Source: Sinorhizobium shofinae (GTDB taxonomy: Bacteria > Pseudomonadota > Alphaproteobacteria > Rhizobiales > Rhizobiaceae). Taken from it: a stretch of DNA of 64,000 nucleotides. The position numbers and the translations under genes were made by a program. The DNA is taken from assembly GCA_001704765.1 (NCBI GenBank), contig MBFK01000061.1, forward strand, positions 124,001 to 188,000, read 5' to 3'. Of the stretch, positions 46,208 to 57,066 are shown in pieces. How positions within the stretch are numbered: the stretch's first letter is position 1; each line of letters opens with the position of its first letter. The notes below the pieces were generated by a model. The model saw only the letters and a program-made list of their open reading frames with translations, was not told the DNA's origin and did not search any database.

Positions 46208-46537
46208 TTACCGTTTTCTGACAATACCGAGCCGCGCCATCACCTCCTTCGGTATGCCGTAGCGGCGCACCGCGTCACGGCTATCGCGCAGGCCACAGAT
46301 TTCGCGCTGGATGAGAAAGGCCCAGACAGCGTCGGCCGCCTCGTCGAGAAGCCGCTGGCGTTCCTCTGGCGGGCCTCGATCCCGGTCAAAGCCATTCAGG
46401 GAAGCGATCGCCTTTTCGACCTTGAGGCCGTGGCGCCCCAAGGCATCGGCGCGCTCGGCCATGAGTTCGTATTCGAGGACGTTCACACCACTTCCGGCAT
46501 CGAAACGGCGCAGCGATTGCGGCGGACGGAATGTCAT
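46208..46537 (-). CDS. Small conserved hypothetical protein
   Basis: 109 residues from the ATG at 46537, which follows GGAGCTTGCCG. Mostly helical and charged, with no signal or membrane segment: VLEYELMAERADALGRHGLK and LLDEAADAVWAFLIQREICG, ending IPKEVMARLGIVRKR. It looks like a small rhizobial protein family (DUF6665-like), but I cannot assign a function. Convergent with the BA14K-type gene. Confidence 0.65.
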   Translation of the reverse strand: MTFRPPQSLRRFDAGSGVNVLEYELMAERADALGRHGLKVEKAIASLNGFDRDRGPPEERQRLLDEAADAVWAFLIQREICGLRDSRDAVRRYGIPKEVMARLGIVRKR

Positions 46538-46555
46538 CGGCAAGCTCCATCAAGG

Positions 46556-46660
46556 CTAGAGCATCCCGCTTCCCAGGGGACCACTGAAAGCGGATAAGAT
46601 GCTCTGGCTTCAAGTTTCTAGAGCGTCCTTGTGCCACCACCCGAACGCACGGCGCTCTAG
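46556..46660. repeat. Rhizobial mosaic repeat, CTAGAGCG type (copy 1)
   Basis: Two adjacent inverted repeats: AGAGCATC (46558-46565) with GATGCTCT (46598-46605), and CTAGAGCG (46618-46625) with CGCTCTAG (46653-46660). The block CAAGTTTCTAGAGCGTCC recurs at 60949-60966. The following 303 bp to the next gene (46661-46963) hold no gene I can support. Confidence 0.75.
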
Positions 46661-46963
46661 TCTTGGCAGGATGGACTCGGAGGGGCCCTCCTGCAAGGGC
46701 GAAGCATCGGACGCACGATCGGGTTCGTGAGGCCTGCGATGATGCGCACCCGCGTTGTCGTCCTCGCCGCCGCGATCATGGTTAAGACTTCATAAACTTC
46801 TTAGCCCTATCCTTGGTGATCATGCCTAAGTCCCATGCCAGCGGCCAGCCCGCGGCGGGCCCGGCCCATCGGCCGCTACGCGCATGAGGCGCCCTCCAAC
46901 AGCAAGGACGTTCGATGGCGAGCGCGGCTCCACATGGCGCCGCCGCACGCATTGGAGATGAGG

Positions 46964-48583
46964 ATGCCGATACCGATTGGCCCGATCAGGAACGCAAGCA
47001 CGCCCGGCGACGACATCGTCCAGATCGTCCGGCGGGTCTTGCTGCCTGCCGGCCAGCGCGCCGAGGCGATCCAGAAGCTGCTCGATATGCTCGGCCGTCA
47101 CCTTTCGGGCAAGGAGGTTCTTCCCCGCGACGCATTGGTGCGGCTCATCGAGGATCTTGTCCGAGTTCTCAAATTTCCGCCCCTGCCGCAGGAGACCGGC
47201 CGCGCCTTTGTTCGGCGTCTGGTCGAGGTCGTCGAATCTTTGCCCCTGCCGGAACGTCTGGCGATCGAGAGGCAGCTTGGCGGAGGCAACCTCGTGCGAC
47301 GCCTCGCGGCTCTAACGCAAGGCGGGCCATCGGCAGGGGCGGCTGGAAACCCCACCACGCCCTTGCCCGCCGGGCATACGGGAATACGGAACTTGCCGCT
47401 GCAGCTGCCGGTGTCCCAGCACTTTGCTCCAGCACAGACGCCCCCGCCAGGCGACATAGCGCTGCTACAGGCGATGCTGAGGAAAACCTACGGCTCGGAT
47501 GACGACGGGGCAAACGCCGACCTAACGCTTGAAGACACGCCGCAAGCGACCGAACCTGGCGAATCGACCCGGGCGGCGTCCCAGCGGGAACCGCCCCCAA
47601 CCGCGCGGCCCAAGCAAGCACCGCCCGGCAACGGCGATATTGCTACGGCCACGGTCTCGGTCGGGGCCGCAGAGGACGGCGTCGAGGCGGCGGAGGCGGT
47701 GCAGCCGGCATCGGCGGACACTTCGGAGAGCGCCGCTGCTGTTGCGCCAGGAGACGAGCCCGTGCCGGCTCGTTTCGAAATCGGCGAAGCGGCCGGCCCC
47801 CAACAATCGGCCGAGGCGCCCGACGACAGGCCAGACCAGACTTTCGGCGACGCGGAAGCGGCCAGCACGCAAGGCTCTGCCGGGGACGCGGACGCATTCG
47901 AGACGGACGGAACCTATGGGCCGACGCGCGCCGAAGGGGGAGACAGGCGGCAGCCGGCCCAGGCTTCGGCGTCACGGGAGGCCTTCCCCGACTCCTCGCT
48001 CGCCGACGCCGCCGAGGCGCTGCACAAAGGCAGCCTCGACCTGCCGGATACCATGGCGGATGACCGGCGGGCGTTGGCGCCCAGCGGCGCCGAACCCCTG
48101 CCGACGCGATCGGCGCCTGCTCTGCCCGAGCGTCTCCCGGACGGCCCGCGGCCGGACAATGCGTCGGCGGGCGCCCAGCCCATAGCCGAACCGATCGTCG
48201 CGGAGACGCCCTCTGGCGGCTCACCTGCCGTTCAACGGCAAGCGCCGACCGAGGACGTCGCCCTGCAACAGGCAATCGCCCTCCTCGTCGAAAGCGGGCT
48301 CCCGGAGATCATTCCTTCGCAATGGTGCCCTACCTGCCGGCCCAGGAGGAAGCGGATGACGGACACGACAGGACCGACCGTTACCCGCGAGATGACCGCG
48401 AGGGCGACGCCGGCACGGAGCCAGAGGAGCGGGAAAAGGGGAAGGAAGAGCAGGATCCCGAAAACGGCGACGATGCGGCCGATCTGGAGGCGAGCGACGC
48501 CTATGACCTCTACAGAAAACTCGGCGGCCTGGGTTGAGCGCCTTCCCGGACGCGGCAAGACGGTCGTAAGGGCGACCCTATAA
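46964..48583 (+). CDS. Hypothetical acidic low-complexity protein, C-terminus apparently frameshifted
   Basis: Start 46964 follows GGAGATGAGG; upstream in-frame ATGs have none. A helical N-terminal region of about 110 residues (IVQIVRRVLLPAGQRAEAIQ, RLVEVVESLPLPERLAIERQ) precedes 300 residues rich in Ala, Pro, Asp and Glu. At about 48311 the frame turns basic and unlike the rest (KRMTDTTGPTVTREM). A -1 frame from there instead gives FAMVPYLPAQEEADDGHDRT and an acidic tail ending ASDAYDLYRKLGGLG at 48537. That looks like the true C-terminus, so one base seems lost near CATTCCTTCG. Function unknown. Confidence 0.6.
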   Translation: MPIPIGPIRNASTPGDDIVQIVRRVLLPAGQRAEAIQKLLDMLGRHLSGKEVLPRDALVRLIEDLVRVLKFPPLPQETGRAFVRRLVEVVESLPLPERLAIERQLGGGNLVRRLAALTQGGPSAGAAGNPTTPLPAGHTGIRNLPLQLPVSQHFAPAQTPPPGDIALLQAMLRKTYGSDDDGANADLTLEDTPQATEPGESTRAASQREPPPTARPKQAPPGNGDIATATVSVGAAEDGVEAAEAVQPASADTSESAAAVAPGDEPVPARFEIGEAAGPQQSAEAPDDRPDQTFGDAEAASTQGSAGDADAFETDGTYGPTRAEGGDRRQPAQASASREAFPDSSLADAAEALHKGSLDLPDTMADDRRALAPSGAEPLPTRSAPALPERLPDGPRPDNASAGAQPIAEPIVAETPSGGSPAVQRQAPTEDVALQQAIALLVESGLPEIIPSQWCPTCRPRRKRMTDTTGPTVTREMTARATPARSQRSGKRGRKSRIPKTATMRPIWRRATPMTSTENSAAWVERLPGRGKTVVRATL

Positions 48584-48640
48584 ATTGCGTCCACGGGGTA
48601 GGACTCTGCCCGCCAGCGGGCGATCTCAGCCTCGCGACGA

Positions 48641-48671
48641 AAAAGCCCGCGGAGATCGCTCTCCGCGGGCT
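48641..48671 (-). terminator. Rho-independent terminator of rpsA
   Basis: AGCCCGCGGAGA (48644-48655) pairs with TCTCCGCGGGCT (48660-48671) over TCGC. On the minus strand it is followed by a U-run. Confidence 0.88.
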
Positions 48672-48694
48672 CATCATTTCCGATCTGACAACGA

Positions 48695-50401
48695 TTACTC
48701 GTTGCTCTGGCGGTTCTTCAGCGCTGCACCGAGGATGTCGCCGAGCGAGGCACCCGAGTCGGACGAGCCGAACTGAGCGACGGCTTCCTTCTCTTCCGCG
48801 ATTTCCAGAGCCTTGATCGACAGCTGGATCTTGCGGTCCTTCTTGGAGAAGTTGGTGACGCGGGCGTCGACAACCTGACCAACCGAGAAGCGCTCCGGAC
48901 GCTGTTCGTCGCGGTCACGCGACAGGTCGGCGCGACGGATGAACGAGGTGATGTCTTCGTGGTTGACGAGCTTCACTTCGATACCGCCATCGTTGACGCC
49001 GATGACTTCGGCCGAAACAACGGCGTTCTTGCGCAGTTCGCCGGAAGCGGCAGCTTCACCGACGGAGTCCTTGCCGAGCTGCTTGATGCCGAGCGAGATG
49101 CGCTCCTTGTCGACGTCCACATCGAGAACGACAGCACGGACGACATCGCCCTTGTTGAATTCCTCGATGACCTGCTCGCCCGGACGGTTCCAGTCGAGGT
49201 CGGACAGGTGAACCATGCCGTCGACATCGCCGTCGAGGCCGATGAACAGGCCGAATTCGGTCTTGTTCTTGACCTCGCCTTCGACTTCGGTGCCAGCCGG
49301 GTGGCTATGCGCGAATGCCTGCCACGGATTCTCGAGCGTCTGCTTGAGGCCGAGCGAGATGCGGCGCTTGGTCGGATCGACTTCGAGAACGACCACGTCG
49401 ACTTCCTGGCTGGTGGACAGGATCTTGCCGGGATGGACGTTCTTCTTGGTCCAGGACATTTCGGAGATGTGGATCAGGCCTTCGATGCCCGGCTCCAGCT
49501 CGACGAACGCACCGTAGTCGGTGATGTTCGTGACCGTACCGGTGATCTTCTTGCCGACCGGATACTTCGCACCGATGCCATCCCACGGATCGGACTCGAG
49601 CTGCTTCATGCCGAGCGAGATGCGGTGGGTTTCCTGGTTGATGCGGATGATCTGAACCTTGACCTGCTGGCCGATGCTCAGGATCTCCGACGGATGGTTG
49701 ACGCGACGCCATGCCATGTCGGTGACATGCAGCAGGCCGTCGATGCCGCCGAGGTCGACGAACGCACCGTAATCGGTGATGTTCTTGACGACGCCTTCGA
49801 CAACCTGGCCTTCCTCGAGGTTCTGAACGATTTCAGAACGCTGCTCGGCGCGCGACTCTTCGAGAACCGTGCGGCGCGAAACGACGATGTTGCCGCGGCG
49901 CTTGTCCATCTTGAGGATTTCGAAGGGCTGCGGGTTGTGCATCAGCGGGGTTACATCGCGGATCGGACGGATGTCGACCTGAGAACGCGGCAGGAAGGCT
50001 ACGGCGCCGTCGAGATCGACGGTGAAGCCGCCCTTGACCTGGTTGAAGATGATGCCTTCGACGCGTTCGCCGGCTTCGAACTTCACTTCCAGGCGCTGCC
50101 AGCTTTCTTCGCGGCGAGCCTTTTCGCGCGACAGAACGGCTTCGCCGAGCGCGTTTTCGATACGCTCGACATAGACCTCGACTTCGTCGCCGACCTTGAG
50201 CGAGCCGTCCTTGGCCTTGGCGCCGAATTCCTTCAGCGGAACGCGGCCTTCGACCTTCAGACCGACGTCGACGATGGCGACGTCCTTTTCGATGGCCGTG
50301 ATGACGCCCTTGGCGACATAGCCTTCAGCGAGGTCCGTCTTGGCGAAGGACTCTTCGAGAAGCGCTGCGAAATCATCACGGGTGGGGGTGGTTGCAGACA
50401 T
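48695..50401 (-). CDS. rpsA: 30S ribosomal protein S1
   Basis: 568 residues from the ATG at 50401 behind AGGAGATTAT. It contains six S1 RNA-binding repeats; repeats 3-5 carry the typical VKNITDYGAFVDLGGIDGLL, VTNITDYGAFVELEPGIEGL and VKNKTEFGLFIGLDGDVDGM. It captures mRNA on the small subunit. An upstream in-frame extension to 50581 is non-conserved and contains a repeat. cmk lies upstream on the same strand, the conserved cmk-rpsA order. Confidence 0.97.
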   Translation of the reverse strand: MSATTPTRDDFAALLEESFAKTDLAEGYVAKGVITAIEKDVAIVDVGLKVEGRVPLKEFGAKAKDGSLKVGDEVEVYVERIENALGEAVLSREKARREESWQRLEVKFEAGERVEGIIFNQVKGGFTVDLDGAVAFLPRSQVDIRPIRDVTPLMHNPQPFEILKMDKRRGNIVVSRRTVLEESRAEQRSEIVQNLEEGQVVEGVVKNITDYGAFVDLGGIDGLLHVTDMAWRRVNHPSEILSIGQQVKVQIIRINQETHRISLGMKQLESDPWDGIGAKYPVGKKITGTVTNITDYGAFVELEPGIEGLIHISEMSWTKKNVHPGKILSTSQEVDVVVLEVDPTKRRISLGLKQTLENPWQAFAHSHPAGTEVEGEVKNKTEFGLFIGLDGDVDGMVHLSDLDWNRPGEQVIEEFNKGDVVRAVVLDVDVDKERISLGIKQLGKDSVGEAAASGELRKNAVVSAEVIGVNDGGIEVKLVNHEDITSFIRRADLSRDRDEQRPERFSVGQVVDARVTNFSKKDRKIQLSIKALEIAEEKEAVAQFGSSDSGASLGDILGAALKNRQSNE

Positions 50402-50577
50402 ATAATCTCCTGCTGCATCTCCTGCCGGAGACGCATGTGCGCCGGGGGCTAGCGTTAAACGGGCCTGAACCCAGTCCGCCCTTCTTAAGGGCAATCCGGC
50501 GCATGGACGGAATTTCAGGCTTTTCAGAGCGCGAAGACCATTCTGGGAATTGTCATCACGCTCTATTTTTTGAATTC

Positions 50578-50622
50578 GCATGATTTATCCTGAAAACCGC
50601 TGCGCACTTTTCGGGATCATGC
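50578..50622. repeat. Rhizobial palindromic repeat, CGCTGCGCAC type (copy 2)
   Basis: GCATGAT (50578-50584) pairs with ATCATGC (50616-50622) around CTGAAAACCGCTGCGCACTT. The core matches the copies at 22931 and 55604. It sits between cmk and rpsA; the rest of this gap has no gene. Confidence 0.78.
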
Positions 50623-50662
50623 TCTAAGGCGGATCCGGCCGGGGCCGAAGAAGAGCCTTACT

Positions 50663-51301
50663 TCAAATCTGCTCTTTCAGGGCAGCGTCGATCAGGGTCT
50701 TCGCCGCCTGGAATGCCGCCTCTATACTCATTTCAGACGTGTCAAGCAAGTGCGCGTCCTCGGCCGGTCGAAGCGGGCTGTCGGCCCGACCCATATCGCG
50801 CTCGTCGCGCTTCTTCACGTCCTCGAAGATCGCTGAGTAATCCGCCGTCCCACCGCCGGCGATGATCTCATCGTAGCGCCGTTTCGCCCGCACCTCCGGC
50901 GAGGCCGTGACATAGAGCTTCACGGTAGCATCCGGGCAGACGACGGTGCCGATGTCGCGCCCGTCGAGCACCGTACCCGGTTCCTTCCGCGAAAAGCCCC
51001 GCTGCGCCTCGACCAGCGCCCGGCGAACCGCCGGCATGACGGCGATCTTCGAGGCCGCCTCGCCGATCGCATGCGCCGACAGCACGGAGCGATCGAGACC
51101 GGCAAGCTCGACTTCACGCGCCATCTTCTCGGCCACCGCCTCGTCATTGAGCGGCAGCCCGGCATCGATGAGTGCCTTGGCCGTGGCGCGATAGGTGAGC
51201 CCTGTGTCGAGATGGTGGAAGCCATATTCCTCGGCAATCCGGCGCGAGAGCGTGCCCTTGCCGGAGGCTGCGGGGCCGTCGATGGAGATGGTGAGAGTCA
51301 T
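50663..51301 (-). CDS. cmk: Cytidylate kinase
   Basis: 212 residues. P-loop GPAASGKGT at 9-17, [18 protein letters not shown] (the substrate region with the usual Tyr), [15 protein letters not shown], and AKRRYDEI in the lid. It phosphorylates CMP and dCMP. It stands between aroA and rpsA, an order seen in many proteobacteria. The 362 bp upstream to the aroA stop contain one doubtful small ORF. Confidence 0.97.
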   Translation of the reverse strand: MTLTISIDGPAASGKGTLSRRIAEEYGFHHLDTGLTYRATAKALIDAGLPLNDEAVAEKMAREVELAGLDRSVLSAHAIGEAASKIAVMPAVRRALVEAQRGFSRKEPGTVLDGRDIGTVVCPDATVKLYVTASPEVRAKRRYDEIIAGGGTADYSAIFEDVKKRDERDMGRADSPLRPAEDAHLLDTSEMSIEAAFQAAKTLIDAALKEQI

Positions 51302-51385
51302 TTTGTAACCTGCAGATGAATGTGATCGTCATGCCTAGCGGCACGGCAACCCAGTGGGTCTTTGCGGTCTTTGCACGGCAGAACA

Positions 51386-53052
<1,667 letters not shown>

Positions 53053-53295
53053 TCAAGCGTTGCATGGGGGTTGAACAAGGAACCACCGGTCTTGCGGGCT
53101 CCCTAACATAAAGAGCAAAAGGGGTCATCCTCCCCCATGAAGAAAATGCGCCCGGCCCCGCCGCGGAAGTTTGTCTTTGACAGACGACACCAAGACGATT
53201 ATGGGGACCGGCTAATCATCATAAGCTTGATACCTTTCCACCCGCCGGCTTTCCGGCAAGAGCCGGCTCGCCCGGCCATTCAAGAGGCTTTGACT

Positions 53296-53685
53296 GTGGC
53301 AAAACCGGAACTTGGAACAAAGCGCATCGACCCGGAAACGGGGCGCAAATTCTACGATCTGAACCGTGATCCGATCGTCTCCCCCTATACGGGCAAGTCC
53401 TATCCGCTGTCCTTCTTCGAGGAGAGCTCCGTCGCAAAGGTGCTCGAGAAAGAGGAAGAGGAAGACGTCACGGAAGTCGATGCAGAGAACACCGAAGTCG
53501 AACTCGTTTCGCTCGAGGATGCCGACGACGAGGCATCGGGCGGCGACGACTTGCCGGATCTCGGCGATGACGACGTCGAGATTGACGGCGACGACGACGA
53601 CACCTTCCTCGAGGCCGACGACGAAGACGATGACGACGATATGAGCGACCTCATCGGCGTCTCGGACGAAGACGAAGACGTCTAA
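53296..53685 (+). CDS. TIGR02300-family protein with acidic C-terminal tail
   Basis: 129 residues from the GTG at 53296, behind AGAGGCTTTGACT; in-frame ATG at 53137 would add a non-conserved stretch. The N-terminal 40 residues (AKPELGTKRIDPETGRKFYD, LNRDPIVSPYTGKSYPLSFF) define the family; the last 80 are mostly Asp and Glu. Restricted to alphaproteobacteria as far as I know and of unknown function; the strong charge suggests a nucleic-acid or protein-binding mimic. Confidence 0.87.
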   Translation: MAKPELGTKRIDPETGRKFYDLNRDPIVSPYTGKSYPLSFFEESSVAKVLEKEEEEDVTEVDAENTEVELVSLEDADDEASGGDDLPDLGDDDVEIDGDDDDTFLEADDEDDDDDMSDLIGVSDEDEDV

Positions 53686-53713
53686 GAGTTTCAAAAGAAG
53701 CATAAAAGCCTTT

Positions 53714-53740
53714 CCGGCCGCCAGACTATGCGGCGGCCGG
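53714..53740 (+). terminator. Strong hairpin after the TIGR02300 gene
   Basis: CCGGCCGCC (53714-53722) pairs with GGCGGCCGG (53732-53740). No T tract follows, so it may be a processing structure rather than an intrinsic terminator. Confidence 0.45.
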
Positions 53741-53882
53741 GCAGACTGCCGGAACGGAAAATAAAATCGCCCCGGCCTCCAATTTTCGGCTTGCCATCTG
53801 CAAAAAGCAGAAGTAATAAGCCGCCACTCGCCGGGCACAACGCCCGACGGTTTCCCGGAACCGGCACCGCCGGACCCTTGAT

Positions 53883-53958
<76 letters not shown>

Positions 53959-54075
53959 AATCCTTTCCACTTTCAGTTTGGTGCAGTATCGGAAGCCAGG
54001 ATCGTTTGGTCGCGACACCTGCCACTGACGATCGAATTCACAAATTCTTAACCAAGCGAGCCGAAGCGCAATTGC

Positions 54076-54864
54076 ATGTTCCTCGTCTCCAAAATCTTCT
54101 GGCTCGTCGCCCAGCCGCTGTCCCTCGCCTTCCTGAGCCTGCTCGTCGGCGTGCTGCTCATGCTTAGCCGTTTTCGGCGGAGCGGTGGTGTTCTCGGCGC
54201 GCTGGGGCTTGTCGTCTTATTCCTGAGCCTGTTCACCACCACCGGCCCCTATTTCCTGCAGATCCTCGAGGACCGGTTTGCCCGTCCCTCGCCGCAACCT
54301 GCGGAGCTCTCCTGCATCATCGTGCTCGGCGGCGCCTTCGAGAACGTGGTGATGTCCGGGCGCGGCGGCATGGAGTTCAACCAGGCGGCCGACCGCTTCA
54401 TCGAGACGGTCCGTCTCGCCAGGGCCCATCCGTCGGCGCGCATCCTCGTTTCGGGCGGCGACGGCTCCTTGAGCGGTGCCTATGAGGGCGATGCACGGGC
54501 CTCGGAGGCGTTCTTCGACGCGTTCGGGATCGCCGCCGATCGGGTGATCCGCGAAGAAGACTCGCGCACGACTTTCGAGAACGCCAGCTACACCAAGGAT
54601 TTGCTCGAGGCGAACCGGCTTGAACGGTGCGCGCTGGTCACCTCGGCCTACCATATGCCCCGCTCGGTCGGCCTCTTCCGCTCGATCGGCATCGAGGTCG
54701 TTGCCTGGCCGGCGGACTACCGGACGAGCGGCAAGGCGCGGCTCGGCTTCGATTTCACCCAGCCCTCGCTCAACGCGCAACTGGCGACGACTGCCGCCAA
54801 GGAATGGACCGGGCTTGTTGCCTACTATCTCCTCGGCCGGACGCAAACACTGCTGCCGCAATAG
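54076..54864 (+). CDS. YdcF-family (DUF218) envelope protein
   Basis: 262 residues. Two N-terminal membrane segments (SKIFWLVAQPLSLAFLSLLV, VLGALGLVVLFLSLFTTTG) and a DUF218 domain from about 75 on (IIVLGGAF, RILVSGGDGSLSGAYEGDAR, REEDSRTTFENASY, LVTSAYHMPRSVGLFRSIGI). Family members include ElyC, which affects peptidoglycan precursor recycling. No strong binding site precedes the ATG. It stands alone after tRNA-Ala. Confidence 0.88.
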   Translation: MFLVSKIFWLVAQPLSLAFLSLLVGVLLMLSRFRRSGGVLGALGLVVLFLSLFTTTGPYFLQILEDRFARPSPQPAELSCIIVLGGAFENVVMSGRGGMEFNQAADRFIETVRLARAHPSARILVSGGDGSLSGAYEGDARASEAFFDAFGIAADRVIREEDSRTTFENASYTKDLLEANRLERCALVTSAYHMPRSVGLFRSIGIEVVAWPADYRTSGKARLGFDFTQPSLNAQLATTAAKEWTGLVAYYLLGRTQTLLPQ

Positions 54865-54965
54865 CGACAGACAGACGCTTACGGCTCCTGATTTGTTAGG
54901 ACGCTTGCGCTAATGATCAAGGATCGCGTCGATCCCGGAATAACGCAGTCCAGAGCGGAGCTTTC

Positions 54966-55601
54966 ATGCCGATCCTCGAAATCCTTGACTATGCCGGTGT
55001 CGCCGTCTTTGCCGCGACCGGCGCGCTTTCGGCCTCGCGCAAGCAGCTCGACATCATCGGCTACCTGTTCCTGGCATCCGTCACCGGCATCGGCGGCGGC
55101 ACGATGCGCGACGTGATCCTCGGTGCGACGCCGGTTTTCTGGGTCTCGAACCCGGCCTACTTGATCGTCTGCGCCTCGGTCGGGCTCCTGGTGTTCCTGA
55201 CCTCGCACCGTTTCGAGTCACGCTACCGGATGCTCGTCTGGCTCGATGCGATCGGGCTTTCGGCCTATTGCGTGATGGGCGCGGCGAAGGGGCTGGCGGC
55301 GACCGGCTCGCCGACGGTCGCGCTGGTGACGGGCATGCTGACTGCGACCTTCGGCGGCATCCTGCGCGATCTGCTGGCCGGCGAGCCATCGGTGCTCTTG
55401 AGACCGGAAATCTATGTCACCGCGGCGCTTGTCGGCGCCGGTGCCTTCGTGCTGGCGGCGCTCACCGGCCTGCCGCTCGCCGCGAGTTCGGCGCTCGGCG
55501 TCGCTGCTGCCTTTGCGGTGCGCGGCGGGGCGCTTAGATACGGCTGGACACTGCCGACCGGCAAGGCCGGGCCGGGCCGCGATCCGGACGAGGTGATGTA
55601 G
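54966..55601 (+). CDS. TRIC-like (UPF0126) cation channel family membrane protein
   Basis: 211 residues, two tandem UPF0126 modules of three helices each plus a final helix. The repeated signature is GIGGGTMRDVILG in the first half and TFGGILRDLLAGE in the second, the Gly-rich kink and Arg-Asp that line the pore in prokaryotic TRIC channels. Likely a trimeric potassium-permeable channel of the inner membrane. CCAGAGCGGAGCTTTC precedes the start. Confidence 0.88.
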   Translation: MPILEILDYAGVAVFAATGALSASRKQLDIIGYLFLASVTGIGGGTMRDVILGATPVFWVSNPAYLIVCASVGLLVFLTSHRFESRYRMLVWLDAIGLSAYCVMGAAKGLAATGSPTVALVTGMLTATFGGILRDLLAGEPSVLLRPEIYVTAALVGAGAFVLAALTGLPLAASSALGVAAAFAVRGGALRYGWTLPTGKAGPGRDPDEVM

Positions 55602-55603
55602 CT

Positions 55604-55656
55604 CGTGCATGTCGCCCAAAAAGTGCGCAGCGGTTTTGGGGTAACGGACATGCATA
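55604..55656. repeat. Rhizobial palindromic repeat, CGCTGCGCAC type (copy 3, inverted)
   Basis: TGCATGTC (55606-55613) pairs with GACATGCA (55647-55654) around AAAAAGTGCGCAGCGGTTTT, the reverse complement of the core at 22931 and 50578. It lies between converging genes. Confidence 0.8.
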
Positions 55657-55660
55657 AAAA

Positions 55661-55682
55661 GAAGGACGCTAAGCGCGTCTTC
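55661..55682 (-). terminator. Probable terminator of irr
   Basis: On the minus strand GAAGACGC pairs with GCGTCCTTC (one bulge) and is followed by a run of five U residues, 15 bp past the irr stop. Confidence 0.65.
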
Positions 55683-55697
55683 ACGCGACGCGCTTAT

Positions 55698-56120
55698 TCA
55701 GCGCGCGGATTTGCGGCGCAGCCGGACCACGACGTCGACATGGGAGATCTCCATGCCTTCCGGCGGCTCGGGGAGATTGTCGATCTGGATGTTGCTCACC
55801 GGAATATCGAGGACTTCGTTCTGGCCCTCGATGAAGAAATGATGGTGATCCGAGACATTCGTGTCGAAATAGGTCTTGGCGCTCTCGACGGCGAGAACGC
55901 GGATCATGCCGGCTTCGGTGAACTGATGCAGCGTGTTGTAGACGGTCGCGAGCGATACCGGGACACCGGCGTCGACGGCCTCTTCATGCAATTCCTCGAC
56001 CGTCAGGTGGCGGTCGCCCTTGGCGAAGATCAGATCGGCGAGCGCGATCCGCTGGCGCGTCGGGCGCAGACCCGAATTGCGTAGCCTCTCGTGCGAAGAC
56101 ATTTCCATTGCTTTCGTCAT
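55698..56120 (-). CDS. irr: Iron response regulator Irr (Fur family)
   Basis: 140 residues from 56120 (starts at 56108 and 56102 are also possible; an extension to 56198 is non-conserved). N-terminal winged HTH (LRPTRQRIALADLIFAKGDR, SLATVYNTLHQFTEAGMI) and the dimerisation domain with the haem/metal-binding His cluster DHHHFFIEG (His92-94). The N-terminal haem regulatory motif of Bradyrhizobium Irr is absent, as in other Rhizobiaceae. Irr represses or activates iron genes in low iron; a probable target, mbfA, is in this window. Confidence 0.95.
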   Translation of the reverse strand: MTKAMEMSSHERLRNSGLRPTRQRIALADLIFAKGDRHLTVEELHEEAVDAGVPVSLATVYNTLHQFTEAGMIRVLAVESAKTYFDTNVSDHHHFFIEGQNEVLDIPVSNIQIDNLPEPPEGMEISHVDVVVRLRRKSAR

Positions 56121-56499
56121 GCGCAGCCGTTCCGATATTCCTGCCCAAGTTTGTGGAGTATCAGCTTGCGATATAACTTCTGGCGCCGAGGCTTTCAATA
56201 GATTACGGCCCGGGAAGCGGCCGCAAAGGCCTGAAAATCAGCCTAAAGCGGGGGAAGGCTGGCATTTAACTCTGGCAGACGCCACATTCATACTGTAAGC
56301 GACGGCGGAACGATATCCGCCATAGGGAGCGGCATGAGGAAAAATGCGAGATAGGTTTTCCCTCCCGCATGTCGCTCTACTTGGAAGAACGTGACAAACT
56401 GCAACCGGCAGCGACCAGGACGGGCTGCGCTTCAATTCAGGCCGAACTTGCTCTAAAGCAGGTCGGAGAACACTTGAGAACTCGGGGAAGCAACCATTC
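56121..56499. other. irr-fabA divergent intergenic region
   Basis: 379 bp that must contain the irr and fabA promoters. I see no gene, no iron control element and no clear long palindrome. The fabA leader just before its ATG (TCGGGGAAGCAACCATTC) supplies a ribosome binding site. Confidence 0.5.
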
Positions 56500-57015
56500 A
56501 TGACCACCAGGCAATCCAGCTTCAGCTATGAGGAAATTCTGACCTGCGGCCGAGGCGAAATGTTTGGCCCCGGCAATGCGCAGCTGCCGCTGCCGCCGAT
56601 GCTGATGTTCAACCGCATCACCGACATTTCGGAAATCGGCGGCCCTCACGACAAGGGCTATGTGCGCGCCGAGTTCGACATCACGCCGGACCTCTGGTTC
56701 TTCCCCTGCCACTTCATGGGCGATCCCGTGATGCCGGGCTGCCTCGGCCTCGACGCCATGTGGCAACTGACCGGCTTCTTCCTCGGCTGGCTCGGCGAGC
56801 CAGGCAAGGGCCGCGCCATCTCGACCGGGGAAGTCAAGTTCACGGGCATGGTGACGCCAAAGACCAAGCTGGTCGAATACGGCATCGACTTCAAGCGGGT
56901 GATGCGCGGCCGGCTGGTTCTCGGCATTGCCGACGGCTGGATGAAGGCCGACGGCGAAGTGATCTACAAGGCTACCGACCTCAAAGTCGGCCTTTTCCAG
57001 GAAAAGGCCGACTGA
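56500..57015 (+). CDS. fabA: 3-hydroxydecanoyl-ACP dehydratase/isomerase
   Basis: 171 residues. Active-site His71 in [18 protein letters not shown] and Asp85 in LGLDAMWQ correspond to His70 and Asp84 of E. coli FabA. It dehydrates 3-hydroxydecanoyl-ACP and isomerises trans-2 to cis-3, the branch point to unsaturated fatty acids. First gene of the fabA-fabB-fabI operon; fabB starts 51 bp later. Confidence 0.98.
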   Translation: MTTRQSSFSYEEILTCGRGEMFGPGNAQLPLPPMLMFNRITDISEIGGPHDKGYVRAEFDITPDLWFFPCHFMGDPVMPGCLGLDAMWQLTGFFLGWLGEPGKGRAISTGEVKFTGMVTPKTKLVEYGIDFKRVMRGRLVLGIADGWMKADGEVIYKATDLKVGLFQEKAD

Positions 57016-57066
57016 ACGGCGGGTCTTCGCCCCGCACGGATCCAAACTAACAAAAGGTCATCTACC

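Noticed and set aside
48959..50452. 497-residue frame antisense to rpsA
   Set aside because: A mirror of the S1 repeats with no family; rpsA is certain.
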